This document shows positions 13,987-14,945 of a DNA stretch of 14,945 bases, in pieces; position 1 is the first letter of the stretch; every line of letters begins with the position of its first letter. The notes under the pieces were generated by a model, which saw nothing but the letters and a program-made list of their open reading frames with translations, made no database searches and had not been told where the DNA came from. The stretch is taken from contig JAKBCG010000023.1 of assembly GCA_021808035.1 (NCBI GenBank), positions 1 through 14,945 on the forward strand. Reading direction: 5' to 3'. The DNA comes from Pseudomonadota bacterium. GTDB taxonomy: Bacteria; Pseudomonadota; Gammaproteobacteria; Steroidobacterales; Steroidobacteraceae. The position numbers were made by a program, and so were the translations under genes.

Positions 13987-14646
13987 TCACTCGCAGTCGA
14001 GATTCCCTGCAGTCAGCGGAACCGATGACGATTCGGCCTCCAAGGGCTCATTCATGGGATACCGCACCAGCCTCGAGGTGGATTCGGTGCCGATGGGACG
14101 CAACGGCGCATCAAATTCTTCGATGGTCTCGAAGTCGCCGAGTTTCGCGTCGCAGTGCTCGCAGTGATTCATGAAGTACCGAGTGCCGGTGACACCGCTC
14201 AAGTCCTTTCGATACCGCATCGTCAGCGAATGCATCCGCGAGAGGGCAGCATCGCAGATGTGGATGACGTACGACAGCACGGCCGGCGCGTCCTGCGCGA
14301 CCCAGTGCATCGCATCGAGACCTTCCAGGCAGGCGTCATAATCGTCGTCGCCGGGCGACTCAAGATCTGGTTGCGATTTCTCGAGTTGTTCGTGGCCGCT
14401 GGGTATGGCGAATCCAAATACACGCGTCGGCCGCTCACATTTCCAGCAATCGCGCCGGGACTCCAACAGGACGTACGAGTCGGCGCGATGATTCAGCCGT
14501 GCAGGCTGCGGCAGCCACTTCGCGAAGGGGGTCAGATCATCGAGGTTGATGACGTACCAAACCTTGCGCCGCGCGTCCCAACGCGCGCCCAGCGCTTTGG
14601 CGAGTTCCTTCTCCTGATAGGGGACCTCGAGGTCAATGGCCGGCAT
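13987..14646 (-). CDS. DUF5710-domain protein with two CxxC pairs
   Basis: The 219-residue product starts with a DUF5710 domain (about 4-45: DLEVPYQEKELAKALGARWDARRKVWYV, then LTPFAKWLP). This is a small module known from primase-like and other plasmid- or phage-associated proteins. It is followed by a region with CxxC in DCWKCERPTR (about 68-77) and a second CxxC in HCEHCDAKLGDF near residue 175, which look like zinc ligands. A Ser/Thr-rich C-terminus follows. The start at 14646 has GGGAG five bases upstream; the longer open frame to 14931 gives an N-terminus without family resemblance. Function is unknown; DNA or RNA binding is possible because of the zinc-like pairs. It lies tail to tail with the tRNA-Arg tail and may belong to accessory DNA. 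Confidence 0.8.
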   Translation of the reverse strand: MPAIDLEVPYQEKELAKALGARWDARRKVWYVINLDDLTPFAKWLPQPARLNHRADSYVLLESRRDCWKCERPTRVFGFAIPSGHEQLEKSQPDLESPGDDDYDACLEGLDAMHWVAQDAPAVLSYVIHICDAALSRMHSLTMRYRKDLSGVTGTRYFMNHCEHCDAKLGDFETIEEFDAPLRPIGTESTSRLVRYPMNEPLEAESSSVPLTAGNLDCE

Positions 14647-14656
14647 CTCTGCTCCC

Positions 14657-14824
14657 TCACGCCACCCGTAGTTCGGACCCTTCCGTGAGGATGAAGTGTA
14701 TCGTCGCCCGCCGCGGCGGATACTGCGTGTTTGCAGCGGAAACGTCCCATTTCTCGAGCACGAAAAGCATTCCGAAGCACACGACCCACCCCACGAGGAT
14801 CTCAACGTATCCCCATCCCACCAT
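14657..14824 (-). CDS. Possible small membrane protein, unknown
   Basis: A 55-residue frame reads MVGWGYVEILVGWVVCFGMLFVLEKWDV, one clear hydrophobic segment (about residues 5-23) followed by a polar tail. It ends 10 bases before the DUF5710 gene, so the two could be co-transcribed. No ribosome binding site is visible at 14824; the frame stays open to 14938 without a better start. I do not recognise the family, and it may not be a gene. Confidence 0.35.
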   Translation of the reverse strand: MVGWGYVEILVGWVVCFGMLFVLEKWDVSAANTQYPPRRATIHFILTEGSELRVA

Positions 14825-14945
14825 GGCCAATTGCAAAGATGAATATCGTTGAGGGGCACTGCGAATGGTTGACACGACATGCGGTGCTTTATTCTGGCCT
14901 CCTTGGCTGACCGTCGCATGCATGCGCTCATCAGGCACGCGATGT

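Overview
The window looks like chromosomal DNA of a high-GC gammaproteobacterium, probably one able to fix CO2. The left end carries the conserved gammaproteobacterial block recA-recX-alaS-csrA-tRNA-Ser(GCT). In Escherichia coli the matching block runs csrA-serV(Ser GCU)-argV(Arg ACG). Here the tRNA-Arg(ACG) appears only about 9.5 kb later (13706-13782), so 4233-13705 reads as an accessory island between two normally neighbouring tRNA genes.

Left to right: the recA 3' end (2-409); recX (about 413-898), in the same frame as recA, separated by a single TAG and lacking a standard start codon; alaS (895-3528), overlapping recX by ATGA; csrA (3788-4033); tRNA-Ser (4142-4232). Then a structured tail of about 200 bp that ends in a second copy of the tRNA 3' sequence; a tyrosine-recombinase gene broken by one frameshift (4464-5791, minus); and a Phd/YefM-ParE toxin-antitoxin pair (6049-6656). 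A second, orphan copy of the tRNA-Ser tail follows (6721-6821).

A compact minus-strand operon then runs dabB (12527-10947), dabA (10950-8467), osmC-like (8463-8008), aminotransferase (8011-6851), with a divergent LysR-type regulator at 12626-13537. DabA and DabB form the DAB dissolved-inorganic-carbon accumulation complex, which captures CO2 in the cytoplasm as bicarbonate at the expense of the membrane ion gradient. OsmC and the aminotransferase are joined to it by stop/start overlap or 3-nt spacing, so they are probably co-expressed. After tRNA-Arg comes its own structured tail, then a DUF5710 protein with two CxxC pairs and a possible small membrane protein.

The most unusual observation is the tRNA tails. 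Downstream of both tRNA genes lies an exact reverse complement of that tRNA's own T-arm (17 nt for Ser, 15 nt for Arg), followed by a partial sense copy of the T-arm and strong GC hairpins. The two tails share conserved blocks at each end, while the T-arm-matching part is specific to its tRNA. This is a T-arm / anti-T-arm / T-arm layout capable of alternative folds. I do not recognise it as a named element; function is inference.
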